21,482 bases of DNA from Phallusia fumigata (Eukaryota > Chordata > Ascidiacea > Phlebobranchia > Ascidiidae), in NCBI GenBank assembly GCA_008931825.1, contig QXVZ01031241.1:1-21482 (forward strand), given 5' to 3'. Each line of letters begins with the position of its first letter. The stretch's first letter is position 1. The notes under the pieces were generated by a model. It worked only from the letters and a program-made list of their open reading frames with translations. It had not been told where the DNA came from and did not search any database. Position numbers and translations under genes: made by a program. Below, one piece after another: positions 1 to 8,815 of the stretch.

Positions 1-571
1 TTTCGTCACAACAAAAGTTTCACCGAGAACTACAACATTGGGCCACAAGAATCACGTTTGTGTCTGTACAAAACCAGTGTAGATAAATCTATAATCCACA
101 AAACAAACATTTTAATGTTACGTATTGTTCATTCCGACATGCTAAACATCTTTATCGACCTAAATATTGTTAACCGATGTTTTACCTGTGTCATGACATC
201 GTAATAAAACAGCTGGTTTTCTATGTTTTCTATAGTTTTACTGCACAGTAGCAATGCAGCGTAAAAGGAAACCAACTTGATCGCAGTGTGAATGGCGCCC
301 CTGTTGTTGTTTACTTTGTCAGACGTGTGAATTGCGGCTGTGTTAATATTTCTTGACAGAACGTATTGGTTTGTATAGTCTCAGTTTAGGCGATATTTTC
401 GCGCTTGTTAGTTAGTGGGTTTGTGATTTTTGTTGACAGATAACAGCTATCATATATCGTTATTTGAGAAACAGTTAATTGTCATCAAATTGTAACATGG
501 TGATTTTAGTGGTTGTCTAATTTCTGTACGTTGCACACAAAGAAATGTCAAATAAATTACTTTCTTTTCAG
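1..571 (+). promoter_or_regulatory. Upstream region of the UST-like gene
   Basis: No convincing coding exon is visible here. A TTTCGCGC match to the E2F consensus TTTSSCGC lies at 397-404. A pyrimidine tract ending in AG (TTACTTTCTTTTCAG) ends at 571, 40 bases before the start codon. It could be the acceptor of a 5'-UTR intron or a spliced-leader trans-splice site. The transcription start is not determinable from sequence alone. Confidence 0.4.
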
Positions 572-611
572 AATCATTTGAAAACATTTTAGTTGGTCCA
601 GTAATATTACA

Positions 612-1556
612 ATGAAATATTTTAGAATTTTTCTTTTATTGGGCTTGTTTGTGACTGCTATATTATGTACAATGTTGTGGCACTCCTCTTCCAAAGGGTA
701 CATTCGTTCTTCTTATGGCAAAATACACACATTACCTCAATACTATCAGCATGATGGTCCATTTATAATGCAAGTTGTGTATAATCGCATTGGAAAGTGT
801 GGAAGTCGGTCTCTAAACACAATTATCCATTTACTGTCAAGAAAAAATGAATTTACTTTCTACACATCAACGGTCGGCAATGTTACAAGGCCAAAAATTT
901 TAGATCTTATGGATGAAATTAAAGTAATAGAAAGTTTACCAACACCAATGCTTTACACACGACATATACACTTTGTCAACTTTGAAAAGTTCGGCTATCA
1001 GCAACCAGTGTACATCAATGTGATACGTGATCCTATTGAGCGGTTCACGTCTCAGTATTACTTCAAGAGATTTGGTGATAACCATGTCGGTATGTCCAGA
1101 TTAGCCAGACCATGGCACGATGGAGAAAAAGACCTTGACATTAACACCTGTGTGTTGCAAAACTACAGCGAGTGTTCTGGCCTAAAACTCTGGTATGTTG
1201 TCCCATACTTTTGTGGCCAATCACCGATTTGCAGGGAACCTGGCAGAGATGCATTGATGAGAGCCAAGCGTCATTTGGTGGACAACTATTTGTTAGTGGG
1301 GATGCTTGAGGACTTTGAAGGCACATTACAGGTTTTAGAAAAACTTCTGCCGACCTATTTCTCAGGAGCTGTCAAAATATGGAAAAAAGTTGAAAGCAAG
1401 ACTGTCAAAAACACTGCAACAAGACATAAAGTTCCATTGACTCCTGAAGCTTATGCAGTTTTGCGAGACAAAATGAAGTTGGAATATGAATTTTATGACT
1501 TTGCTTTTGGATTGTACAGACAACTGAAAGTGTTTCAATTAGGGCTGTCAATATGA
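612..1556 (+). CDS. UST: Uronyl 2-O-sulfotransferase-like protein (single exon)
   Basis: This 314-residue protein resembles uronyl 2-sulfotransferase, which moves sulfate from PAPS to the 2-O position of uronic acid in dermatan/chondroitin sulfate in the Golgi. A hydrophobic signal-anchor segment (about residues 6-23) gives the type II topology of the family. The 5'-phosphosulfate loop NRIGKCGSRS is at 58-67. YTRHIHF (115-121) carries the candidate catalytic histidines H118 and H120, as in family members. VIRDPIERFTSQYYFKRFGD (138-157) is the 3'-phosphate binding region. Cysteine pairs with the 2-O-sulfotransferase spacing are at C180/C188 and C201/C207. Sequons are at N90 and N184. Vertebrate UST is longer (about 400 residues), mainly at the N-terminal stem. 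The whole coding region is one exon, and the ATG has A at -3. HS2ST is the main alternative; the motif wording fits UST better. Confidence 0.9.
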   Translation: MKYFRIFLLLGLFVTAILCTMLWHSSSKGYIRSSYGKIHTLPQYYQHDGPFIMQVVYNRIGKCGSRSLNTIIHLLSRKNEFTFYTSTVGNVTRPKILDLMDEIKVIESLPTPMLYTRHIHFVNFEKFGYQQPVYINVIRDPIERFTSQYYFKRFGDNHVGMSRLARPWHDGEKDLDINTCVLQNYSECSGLKLWYVVPYFCGQSPICREPGRDALMRAKRHLVDNYLLVGMLEDFEGTLQVLEKLLPTYFSGAVKIWKKVESKTVKNTATRHKVPLTPEAYAVLRDKMKLEYEFYDFAFGLYRQLKVFQLGLSI

Positions 1557-2330
1557 AATCCCTACCAAAACCTTAAGCATATTGCTTTTTATTCTGCCTT
1601 AACTAGTATTCAGTGAATACTAAATGTGCATCTAGTGTTCTGTGAACAACTTACAGGGTGTCACTGCATGGTACGAACAAGTTTGCTTTGTTATCGCATA
1701 CCAAAACCTTTGCATGTATGTTGACTGCAATGTAAATATGATGCACCAAAGTGCGATACACCAACACTGCTTTATATTATTGTGCTGCCTTTGACTCACT
1801 ACCTTTATGGGCATTTTGTTTTTCAATTGAAATATCATTTATTGTTTACAGTTTTTGTGCTTTGAACTTTTGTTTGGTGCGTAACTATCAGAATTAGCCT
1901 GGTACTTTTTCATTTTTGTTGCACCTAATTATGGTAGTTGCAAACAATATCGTGCTAAAGTTTTAGATACAATCAATTGCTACTTTCATGCAAGTGTTAT
2001 TCATTCCCTTCTGCAGTCCTGTTTGTGTGTTTTCAACACTATTTTATATTCATTAGCATGCAGCATTCCCTGCTTGATTTCATGTATCTTTCAAAATGGT
2101 ACAAATTTTATGTGTCAGGTTAATTATTCACTTAAAATAAGTGTCTGTACCTCATATATTGCTAAATGTACTTTGTGTATTGCAGTATTGTGTGAAATTT
2201 TTTTATTAATATTAATCACTGATGATGGCACAAGTTATTGCCACAGTGTTTGAATAATAAAGTATGTTGCTTTTATCAACTTTTTAGGCCAGCATATTTG
2301 ATGGGAATAATAAAAATGTTTTGTGCAATG
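1557..2330 (+). other. UST 3' UTR
   Basis: AT-rich non-coding sequence follows the TGA stop and runs to two AATAAA signals. I see no exon in it. Short ORFs here start at non-ATG codons or have no protein-like composition. Confidence 0.6.
2256..2261 (+). terminator. AATAAA polyadenylation signal, UST
   Basis: A canonical AATAAA lies 700 bases after the UST stop. A second one at 2309-2314 could serve as an alternative end. Both lie before the probable end of the opposing FBXO4 transcript. Confidence 0.6.
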
Positions 2331-2493
2331 CTTCAATTCATAACTTTGTTTTGATGCGGATTTCTTTACTACTTGGATTTAAAAATATGCTGTAAGATCA
2401 TTACAACTTCAAAAATGTACATACTTGTTGAGCTGTGGATTTGACTGGTTATTGGCATACAGCTGACAGATTTAAAATCATATGAAAAAGATT

Positions 2494-2499
2494 TTTATT
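2494..2499 (-). terminator. AATAAA polyadenylation signal, FBXO4
   Basis: TTTATT on the plus strand reads AATAAA on the minus strand, about 590 bases after the FBXO4 stop. With the UST signals at 2256-2314 this makes a compact tail-to-tail arrangement with under 200 bases between the proposed ends. The 2500-3092 interval is then FBXO4 3' UTR, with nothing else recognised in it. Confidence 0.5.
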
Positions 2500-3092
2500 A
2501 AGTTACAAAATGCATGAATTAATATCCATGTAAAGAAAATTACATTTTAAACTATTGAAAATTAAAAATCATGTTATTTTAGTTCGAGATGCTTACACTT
2601 TTTATAAATCCCCAAAATCACCACAATTCAGAATTAAATGGTGTTTTAAACTTATAAAAACTGGAAATTTTCAACCAATGCAAAAAATATTATAGCTGTA
2701 AAAGCAGGGTTACAAAACAATAAAACACCTTTTAACTTTTTGGGAATGGCTTTTGCACTTAAAATGATAAAAAAACAAGGAATGAAACATTTAGGCAACA
2801 ACAAGGACGAACACTCACCAATTGCCATTTAATATGTTTTGAGATGTTGGTAAATCACAGTGACAAATTCATTTTATAACTGCACATACTAAGATTAATA
2901 TTATTTGCCATGCACAAGTGGTTGTCTGACATTATCGGGTGATGGAAATTTCACAACAGAACTGATTAACACAAATTTACATCTTCATTCACTTTGCATA
3001 TGCACTGCACACGGTAGTCTTTTGTAAACAAATATTGTATGCCATGTTGTTATTGTGAACACTGCAATATAACATTTTTTAATGGAAAAGGA

Positions 3093-5098
3093 TTACAACT
3101 GCTTAAAAAGCCAAACCAAACCATCCTCCAATCCTGTTAAATTGTCAACAGTCACGTCTTGCACATACCATGGCCTATCATTGATACTTGCCAGATCGAG
3201 AAGGGATGCAATCTCAATACAAGGGATTCTTGGTGACAGTGCATTTTCAGTACAACACAGAATCAACAAAGGCCTTCTGTTTGACGGATTTTGACCACCG
3301 GAAATCCCTGTAAAGTTCATGATAGAGGAAAATGCTGATGTGTCAGACCCATTTGTATTATCTTCGTCTGTGGTATTAGTATGCTGTTGGGCTTGTTCAG
3401 TTTCATAGCTTCGAATGCCACTAACAACTGCCTGCAACTCAAGGCGGTTGTAGGATAGCTGGTCATAGGGCTGATCATTTGTTGCGTCTATTACATATAT
3501 CAGGCGACAATTCATGTCTCTCTCTTTCAAAAAGTTGTGAACCGGTTCCCGGAGCTGAAACTTGGGTAGGGTGTTGACATCCATTTCTGCTGCACTTTCA
3601 TTTGCAGAAGCTTCCTGATTTTCAATTTCAACTAGAATGTTACTTTCTTGCAGCCTTTTCAATCCAACCCTTCTTTGTCGGTCTCTTCGGTTTCCTGAAT
3701 AGAGTGCAATCAAATTGAAGCGTTTCTCGCCTTTGAATTCCAACTCAACACCAGATCCAACACCGTCTTGGCTTCCAGGCAAAAGGCGTACAGTCATTAA
3801 TAAATCTGGTCTTGCCCAAAGAAGGCGTCGAAAAATCTTGCTGGTGTTTGGTGATTCCATTCCAGGTCCCATCATTATTACTTCTCCACTGCCTGACCTC
3901 ATGCGCATCCACAGACTTCGCAAAAACCTAGGAAAGCTTTGGCTTGCCGCCAAAGGTGGGTTTCCTTGTTGAGGTAAAGTGGTTGAATCATTGACTGATG
4001 CAGTTTCTGTGGAGGTTTTTGACACCAGTCCAATTACTTGCTTGTCCTGTTGCCTTTGGTAAGCTGAATGGAAATACAGGGCTTTGTAGTTGACATTTCC
4101 CCTTGCGCATAGTTGTTGGTGAAAATCCAAATAGTTTATATTCAAAGACACATTTTTTCCATCTTGATGTGAACCATGTAGACCTAGCTCATGTGTAGGA
4201 ATGAGTGGAGTGCTTTTCTGGCTTAGGTTGTTCCACTTGTTGATATCCCTAAACAGTAGTTCCCTCCATAAAAACTGGTCCCTGCACATTTCGCTCCAGT
4301 GCCGGCTAGTCATAGACAGGTGACAAATGTCGGTTGTATCCAGTTGGGACAGGATGATAAGTTTGCAGTAAAACGGCAAATCGTCGAGCTGCACTTCCTC
4401 CAACTTGCTTTCATTTTGGCTGTCATCATCTTTAAGTGCTGTATCTGTAAAATTAGGAAAAGTTGGGAGTTTGTGCTTGAAAGGCCACACCAGGGATCCC
4501 TAACCTTTTTTGATGCGACCTTACTTGCTTTATCAGACAAGAAGTGATATAAAGTAATATTAAAAGGTTTGAGACCACTGGTCTACCTACAAAGAAATAT
4601 GACACATATCATGAATGACTTCATTATAATGTGAAAATTACTCCCTTGGAAAAATTCCTCCCCGGTCGGGAACCACTGTGCTACACTGTCGTTCCCAACA
4701 AAAAAAAATCAACATTATACAAACAATCAGCAAAGTCAGGCAACTCCAACAAATAAGAAACCTTTTATTTAAAAGTTATCACTGATTTCAGGTGGCTGGT
4801 TATAATAACCCAATGAACAGCGATGAGCAAAAAATCACTTGAAAAAAATTGTGCCAAACTTTTGAACAGCTTACTTACCAGATCCTGTTATATGAGAGGC
4901 AGGCATATGACGTGGACTTTTTGTCATTCCATCCTTAAGCTTTGTCATGCATTGGTCTTTGAAATGACGAAAAGCATCGAAGATAGTTTTTTCATGGGTT
5001 CCATTCAGAGAAGGTGCAGCTTGATTCGGATGAAAATTGTTCTGATGAAGACCCATCGAACCCTGACATACTGTTAAGTTTTTTCCAGATGATGCCAT
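3093..5098 (-). CDS. FBXO4: F-box only protein 4-like, two exons: 5098-4879 and 4444-3093
   Basis: This is the substrate-recognition subunit of an SCF ubiquitin ligase. The joined product is 523 residues, against 387 in human FBXO4. Exon 1 starts at ATG 5098 and encodes 73 residues plus one base before a GTAAGT donor (4878). The acceptor CCTAATTTTACAG ends at 4445, and exon 2 begins at 4444 with the two bases needed to complete the codon. The F-box is about residues 93-137 (LDDLPFYCKLIILSQL through FLWREL). The FBXO4-specific C-terminal GTPase-like domain follows: GPGMESPNTS (266-275), DGVGSGVELEF, RFNLIALYSGNRRDRQR, RPLLILCC (464-471) and the final PWYVQDVTVDNLTGLEDG block. The frame stays open upstream of 4444, but only to a GTG and then a stop at 4500-4502, which supports the splice. 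Low-complexity linkers account for much of the extra length. Exon 1 has a second copy at 6574-6793. Confidence 0.88.
4491..4678. mobile_element. hAT-like MITE in the FBXO4 intron
   Basis: This is a 188-bp AT-rich element without coding capacity. Its left end is CAGGGATCCCTAACC and its right end, reverse complemented, is CAGTGGTTCCCGACC (10 of 15 identical). Both fit the CAGNGGTNCCCAACC style of hAT termini. The flanking 8-mers GGCCACAC (4483-4490) and TGCTACAC (4679-4686) match at 6 of 8, as expected for an aged 8-bp target duplication. A second hAT-like end (CAGTGGTCTCAAACC, minus strand, about 4584) lies inside, so the element may be composite. It ends 46 bases before the FBXO4 acceptor. 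Confidence 0.65.
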
Positions 5099-5110
5099 TT
5101 TTAAATTTGT

Positions 5111-5142
5111 CTAAAATTATTACCTAGAAACAAGCATCATCT
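5111..5142 (-). promoter_or_regulatory. Candidate splice acceptors upstream of the FBXO4 start
   Basis: On the minus strand TTCTTTCTTCTTCACAG ends at 5141, 42 bases before the ATG at 5098. Weaker AGs follow at 5125-5124 and 5112-5111. The strong site places an ATGATG directly after the junction, which would open a 6-codon upstream ORF; the later AGs would avoid it. The tract is retained in copy B. It fits a 5'-UTR intron or a spliced-leader acceptor. Confidence 0.4.
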
Positions 5143-5780
5143 GTGAAGAAGAAAGAAGCTCAAATAATACACACAATTATTTAAAGTCTTTGTCTCCAAT
5201 TTATTATGTTAAGTCTGCTTTTAATAACACAACACTTTTATACTGACCATATATTTACCAGAGAATCATCAGAACAGATTAAAATGTAACTGCCAGAATC
5301 TTTTAAAAGACATTAAAATTTTAGTGCTCTCAAGCTCTACTTATGTGAAAAAGGTAAATTTCAGACTTTTCTTGCAGCAAATCAAATTCCTGAACAACAT
5401 CACACTGCGCTTGGCCAATACCAAGAGCACGTTTTTAAACTTTTTGCTGAAACGGCACTTTTTTGGTCCTAGCAAACTGATAATAGGACAACTTCCTTCT
5501 GCACCGGGTGTCATATGTTCACAATGTTTGTTCAATGGCTGACTACAATGCGTTTTTGTGGTTTGGGAGTATGATTATTGTTATGATTACGTCATACAGA
5601 AAACGTCACCCAGGAGGTTGTCACAAAAATAGCGTGTAGATTTCAGCTTGGAACGTTTTTTCTGCATAACCTAGCATTTCAGTTGCGAGGAAATAGGTTT
5701 TGTCGTCATATCTGGTGCAAATTTACCTTAATATGACCTCTACAACTGTATGGGATAATTTAAACTGTAAATTGCTATAT

Positions 5781-5835
5781 TATTCTTTTTATTGCTCAAA
5801 ACTAATTAGTATTCTTTTTATTGCTCAAAACTAAT
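5781..5835. repeat. 29-bp tandem duplication, copy A only
   Basis: A 26-base unit starting TATTCTTTTTATTGCTC occurs at 5781-5806 and 5810-5835, separated by TAG. The matching place in copy B (about 7480-7509) has a single, slightly diverged unit. This is a length polymorphism between the two copies. Confidence 0.85.
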
Positions 5836-6169
5836 ACTTTGACAGTTCTATGAAGATAATTTTCATTTCTTAGTAATACAGCAGTGTACTCTATTCATTG
5901 AATACTTAACATTTTCAACATCACGCATTTGGGTCATCCACACTGCTGATGGAAGCAAAAACACCGACGGACACAAGAGAGTATAGCGCCACAAAGTGGT
6001 GTAAATAATTTAAATATTGCGAACACTTGTAGTGCCTGGGAGTCGATTATTGCGCATGGAATCGTGGGAATTAAAAATTTTCACCTGAATGTAGAACTTA
6101 CTGAAATGTGCGTTTTGTACAAATCAATAAAATGCGTTTTAAAATCATTTTAAATAACGACAATAAAAA

Positions 6170-6189
6170 TGGCGTGTCAGGACATGTCT
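6170..6189. promoter_or_regulatory. p53-family response element-like 20-mer (FBXO4 upstream, copy A)
   Basis: TGGCGTGTCAGGACATGTCT consists of two abutting decamers. The second, GGACATGTCT, matches the p53/p63/p73 half-site RRRCWWGYYY perfectly. The first keeps C4 and G7. It lies about 1.07 kb upstream of the FBXO4 start. The same 20 bases occur at 7842-7861 and 8548-8567. Confidence 0.4.
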
Positions 6190-6522
6190 TTTAACGGCAT
6201 TTTTCCGTAAAATCGTTACCTAATCGTTTGCTATTTGTTGTAACCTTATGAAACGCGGCTTTATTCTTGACAAGCAATTCCTTAACGTCCGGCAGATGAA
6301 TAATGCAAGTTTTTCAAGCGAACACGAAACAATACTTTTCAAATGGCGTTCTTCAAATTGGGCACTCTCATTGCCAGGTGACCAAAGACCTTACCAAGGA
6401 AGCATTTACATGCTACACAAGTTCCCGTCCGAAACTCGATTCTCAGCGGCGTGATCGCTGTCGGCATGCCTACGTGAATCACATGCCTATGAAGAATACC
6501 GAGTACCAACAAAAAAGTCACG

Positions 6523-6523
6523 N
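6523..6523. other. Single N: contig junction 1
   Basis: An ambiguous base sits exactly between the two direct copies 4829-6522 and 6524-8194. It marks an assembly join. Confidence 0.9.
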
Positions 6524-6573
6524 AAAAAATCACTTGAAAAAAATTGTGCCAAAATTTTGAATAGCTTACTTAC

Positions 6574-6793
6574 CAGATCCTGTTATATGAGTGGCAGGCA
6601 TATGACGTGGACTTTTTGTCATACCATCCTTAAGCTTTGTCATGCATTGGTCTTTGAAATGACGAAAAGCATCAAAGATAGTTTTCTCATGGGTTCCATT
6701 CAGAGAAGGTGCAGCTTGATTCCGATGAAAATTGTTCTGATGAAGACCCATCGAACCCTGGCATACTATTAAGTTTTTCCCAGATGATGCCAT
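6574..6793 (-). CDS. FBXO4: Second copy of FBXO4 exon 1 (partial CDS)
   Basis: This stretch has the same ATG, the same 220-base length and the same GTAAGT donor (6573) as exon 1 at 5098-4879. Eight substitutions separate the copies. Five are silent and three change residues (T9I, P24R, S68T relative to copy A). The excess of silent change fits two functional alleles rather than a decaying copy. It has no private exon 2; it could only splice to 4444 across copy A. It is most likely the other haplotype's exon 1 left in by assembly. A real exon duplication giving alternative promoters is the less likely reading. Confidence 0.75.
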
Positions 6794-7841
6794 ATTTAAA
6801 TTTGTCTAAAATTATTACCTAGAAACAACCATCATCTGTGAAGAAGAGAGAAGCTCAAATAATACATACAATTATTTAAAGTCTTTGTCTCCAATTTATT
6901 ATGTTAAGTCTGCTTTTAATAACACAACACTTTCATACTGACCATATATTTAACAGAGAATCATCAGTACAGATTAAAATGTAACTGCCAGAAACTTTTA
7001 AAAGACATTAAAATTTTAGTGCTCTCAAGCTCTACTCATGCGAAAAAGGTAAATTTCAGACTTGTCTTGAAGCAAATCAAATTCCTGAACAACATCACAC
7101 TGCGCTTGGCCAATACCAAAAGCACGTTTTTAAACTTTTTGCTGAAACGGCACTTTTTTGGACCTAGCAAACAGATAATCGGACAACTTCCTTCTGCACC
7201 GGCTGTCATATGTTCACAATGTTTGTTCAATGGCTGACTACAATGCTTTTTTGTGGTTTGGGAGTATGACTCGCTTATTGTTATGATTACGTCATACAGA
7301 AAACGTCACCCAGGAGGTTGTCACAAAAATAGCGTGTAGATTTCAGCTTGGAACGTTTTTCTGCATTACCTAGCATTTCAGTTGCGAGGAAATAGGTTTT
7401 GTCGTCATATCTGGTGCAAATTTACCTTTATATGACCTCTACAACTGTATGGGATAATTTAAACTGTAAATTGCTATATTAGTATTCTTTTCATTGCTGA
7501 AAACTAATACTTCGACAGTTCTATGAAGATAATTTTCATTTCTTAGTAATACAGCAGTGTACTCTATTCATTGAATACTTAATATTTTAATATCACGCAT
7601 TCGGGTCATCCACACTGCTGATGGCAGCAAAAACACCGACGGACACAAGAGAGTATAGCGCCACAAAGTGGTGTAAATAATTTAAATGTTGCGAACACTT
7701 GTAGTGCCTGGGAGTCGATTATTGCGCATGGAATCGTGGGAATTGAAAATTTTCACCTGAATGTAGAACTTACTGAAATGTGCGTTTTGTACAAATCAAT
7801 AAAATGCGTTTTAAAATCATTTTAACTAACAACAATGAAAA

Positions 7842-7861
7842 TGGCGTGTCAGGACATGTCT
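7842..7861. promoter_or_regulatory. p53-family response element-like 20-mer (copy B)
   Basis: This is identical to 6170-6189 because it lies in the duplicated segment. It should not be counted as independent evidence. Confidence 0.4.
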
Positions 7862-8194
7862 TTTAACGGCATTTTTCCGTAAAATCGTTACCTAATCGTT
7901 TGCGATTTGTTGTAACCTTATGAAACGCGGCTTTATTCTTGACAAGCAATTCCTTAACGTCCGGCAGATGAATAATGCAAGTTTTTCAAGCGAACACGAA
8001 ACAATACTTTTCAAATGGCGTTCTTCAAATTGGGCACTCTCATTGCCAGGTGACCACAGATCTTACCGAGGAAGCATTTACATGCTACACAAGTTCCCGT
8101 CCGAAACTCGATTCTCAGCGGCGTGATCGCTGTCGGCATGCCTACGTGAATCACATGCCTATGAAGAATACCGAGTACCAACAAAAAAGTCACG

Positions 8195-8815
8195 GGGGAT
8201 TCCCCAGGTGCAGATGCTGGGTAGCGGGCCTAAAGTTTGCCCGCATGACCGGGCGTTGCCCAATACTAAGAAATTCTATTGGTCCGAATCGTAAAGCAGC
8301 AGCCAGCGTTTTCTAAAAATAACCTCGCACTTTTTACGGTGTGGTTAACAAATTGCGCTCTTTCTGTGAAATGTTTTTGCGCTGAAATTATCTTAAGTTG
8401 AAGACGAAGCAAAATTCATTAAATCGCGACCTTGCGTTTACCTCGGGGGCCATTTAATATAATATCACTCGAGTAAATCACATTAAAAAAGTCTGTACGT
8501 CAGCTGATCGTCAAACGTTGACAACAGGCCGAGCGCTCTCCTCAGCCTGGCGTGTCAGGACATGTCTGGCGTCGAGAGAATAAAGAAACAAAGGAGCAAC
8601 GGAGCGCCAGGAGCGGGTAGGAGCAAAACAGTCCGAGGGGAAGCACCACCACGTGAATTTCCTTTTTTCCTTCTATTTTGGTTGGGTTTATATGGTTACG
8701 CAATGGACGGGTCGCGTTAGTCTACGTGTTATTCTCTACGTGCGAAGCTCTTGTCATTTGTACAACCAGTACCTTTTTACCAGTTTCGAAGCAAAGCAGA
8801 TATACCAGAGTTATA
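8195..8815 (+). promoter_or_regulatory. bZIP gene promoter and 5' UTR region
   Basis: Unique sequence, GC-richer than its flanks, between copy B and the bZIP start. It holds a hairpin with stem GCGGGC/GCCCGC near 8226-8246, the p53-like 20-mer at 8548-8567, a CACGTG E-box at 8650-8655 and an upstream ATG at 8692. A pyrimidine-rich AG (TACCTTTTTACCAG) ends at 8783, 32 bases before the proposed start codon. No TATA box is convincing. Confidence 0.45.
8548..8567. promoter_or_regulatory. p53-family response element-like 20-mer (bZIP upstream)
   Basis: This is the same 20 bases as at 6170 and 7842, 249 bases upstream of the bZIP start. Flanking bases differ at once on both sides, so the shared block is exactly 20 bases, the length of a full two-decamer response element. 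Confidence 0.45.

Larger units (their letters stand above)
4829..6522. repeat. Duplicated segment, copy A (FBXO4 exon 1 and upstream)
   Basis: This 1,694-bp segment is repeated in direct orientation at 6524-8194, immediately after a single N at 6523. Over the 220-base exon 1 the copies differ at 8 positions (3.6%). Small indels occur elsewhere, for example a TGACTCGC-type insertion in copy B near 7270. Copy A ends exactly at the N. This fits two allelic contig ends that were not merged. It contains FBXO4 exon 1, its likely promoter, and a p53-like 20-mer at 6170-6189. Confidence 0.9.
6524..8194. repeat. Duplicated segment, copy B
   Basis: This 1,671-bp direct copy of 4829-6522 starts right after the N and continues into unique sequence at 8195 that leads to the bZIP gene. 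Copy A joins FBXO4 exon 2; copy B joins the bZIP promoter. The true locus therefore probably has one copy bridging FBXO4 exon 2 and the bZIP gene. Confidence 0.9.

Noticed and set aside
4445-4490. Extension of FBXO4 exon 2 to a start at 4490
   Set aside because: The codon there is GTG and an in-frame stop follows at 4500-4502. The phase-matched splice to exon 1 explains the frame better.
4299-4547. ORFs in other frames over the FBXO4 exon 2 start
   Set aside because: They overlap the FBXO4 frame and the MITE and lack any domain.
6248-6454. 68-codon ORF, also present at 7920-8126
   Set aside because: The two copies are allelic, so preservation is weak evidence. The peptide has no recognisable domain, and the opposite strand is equally open.
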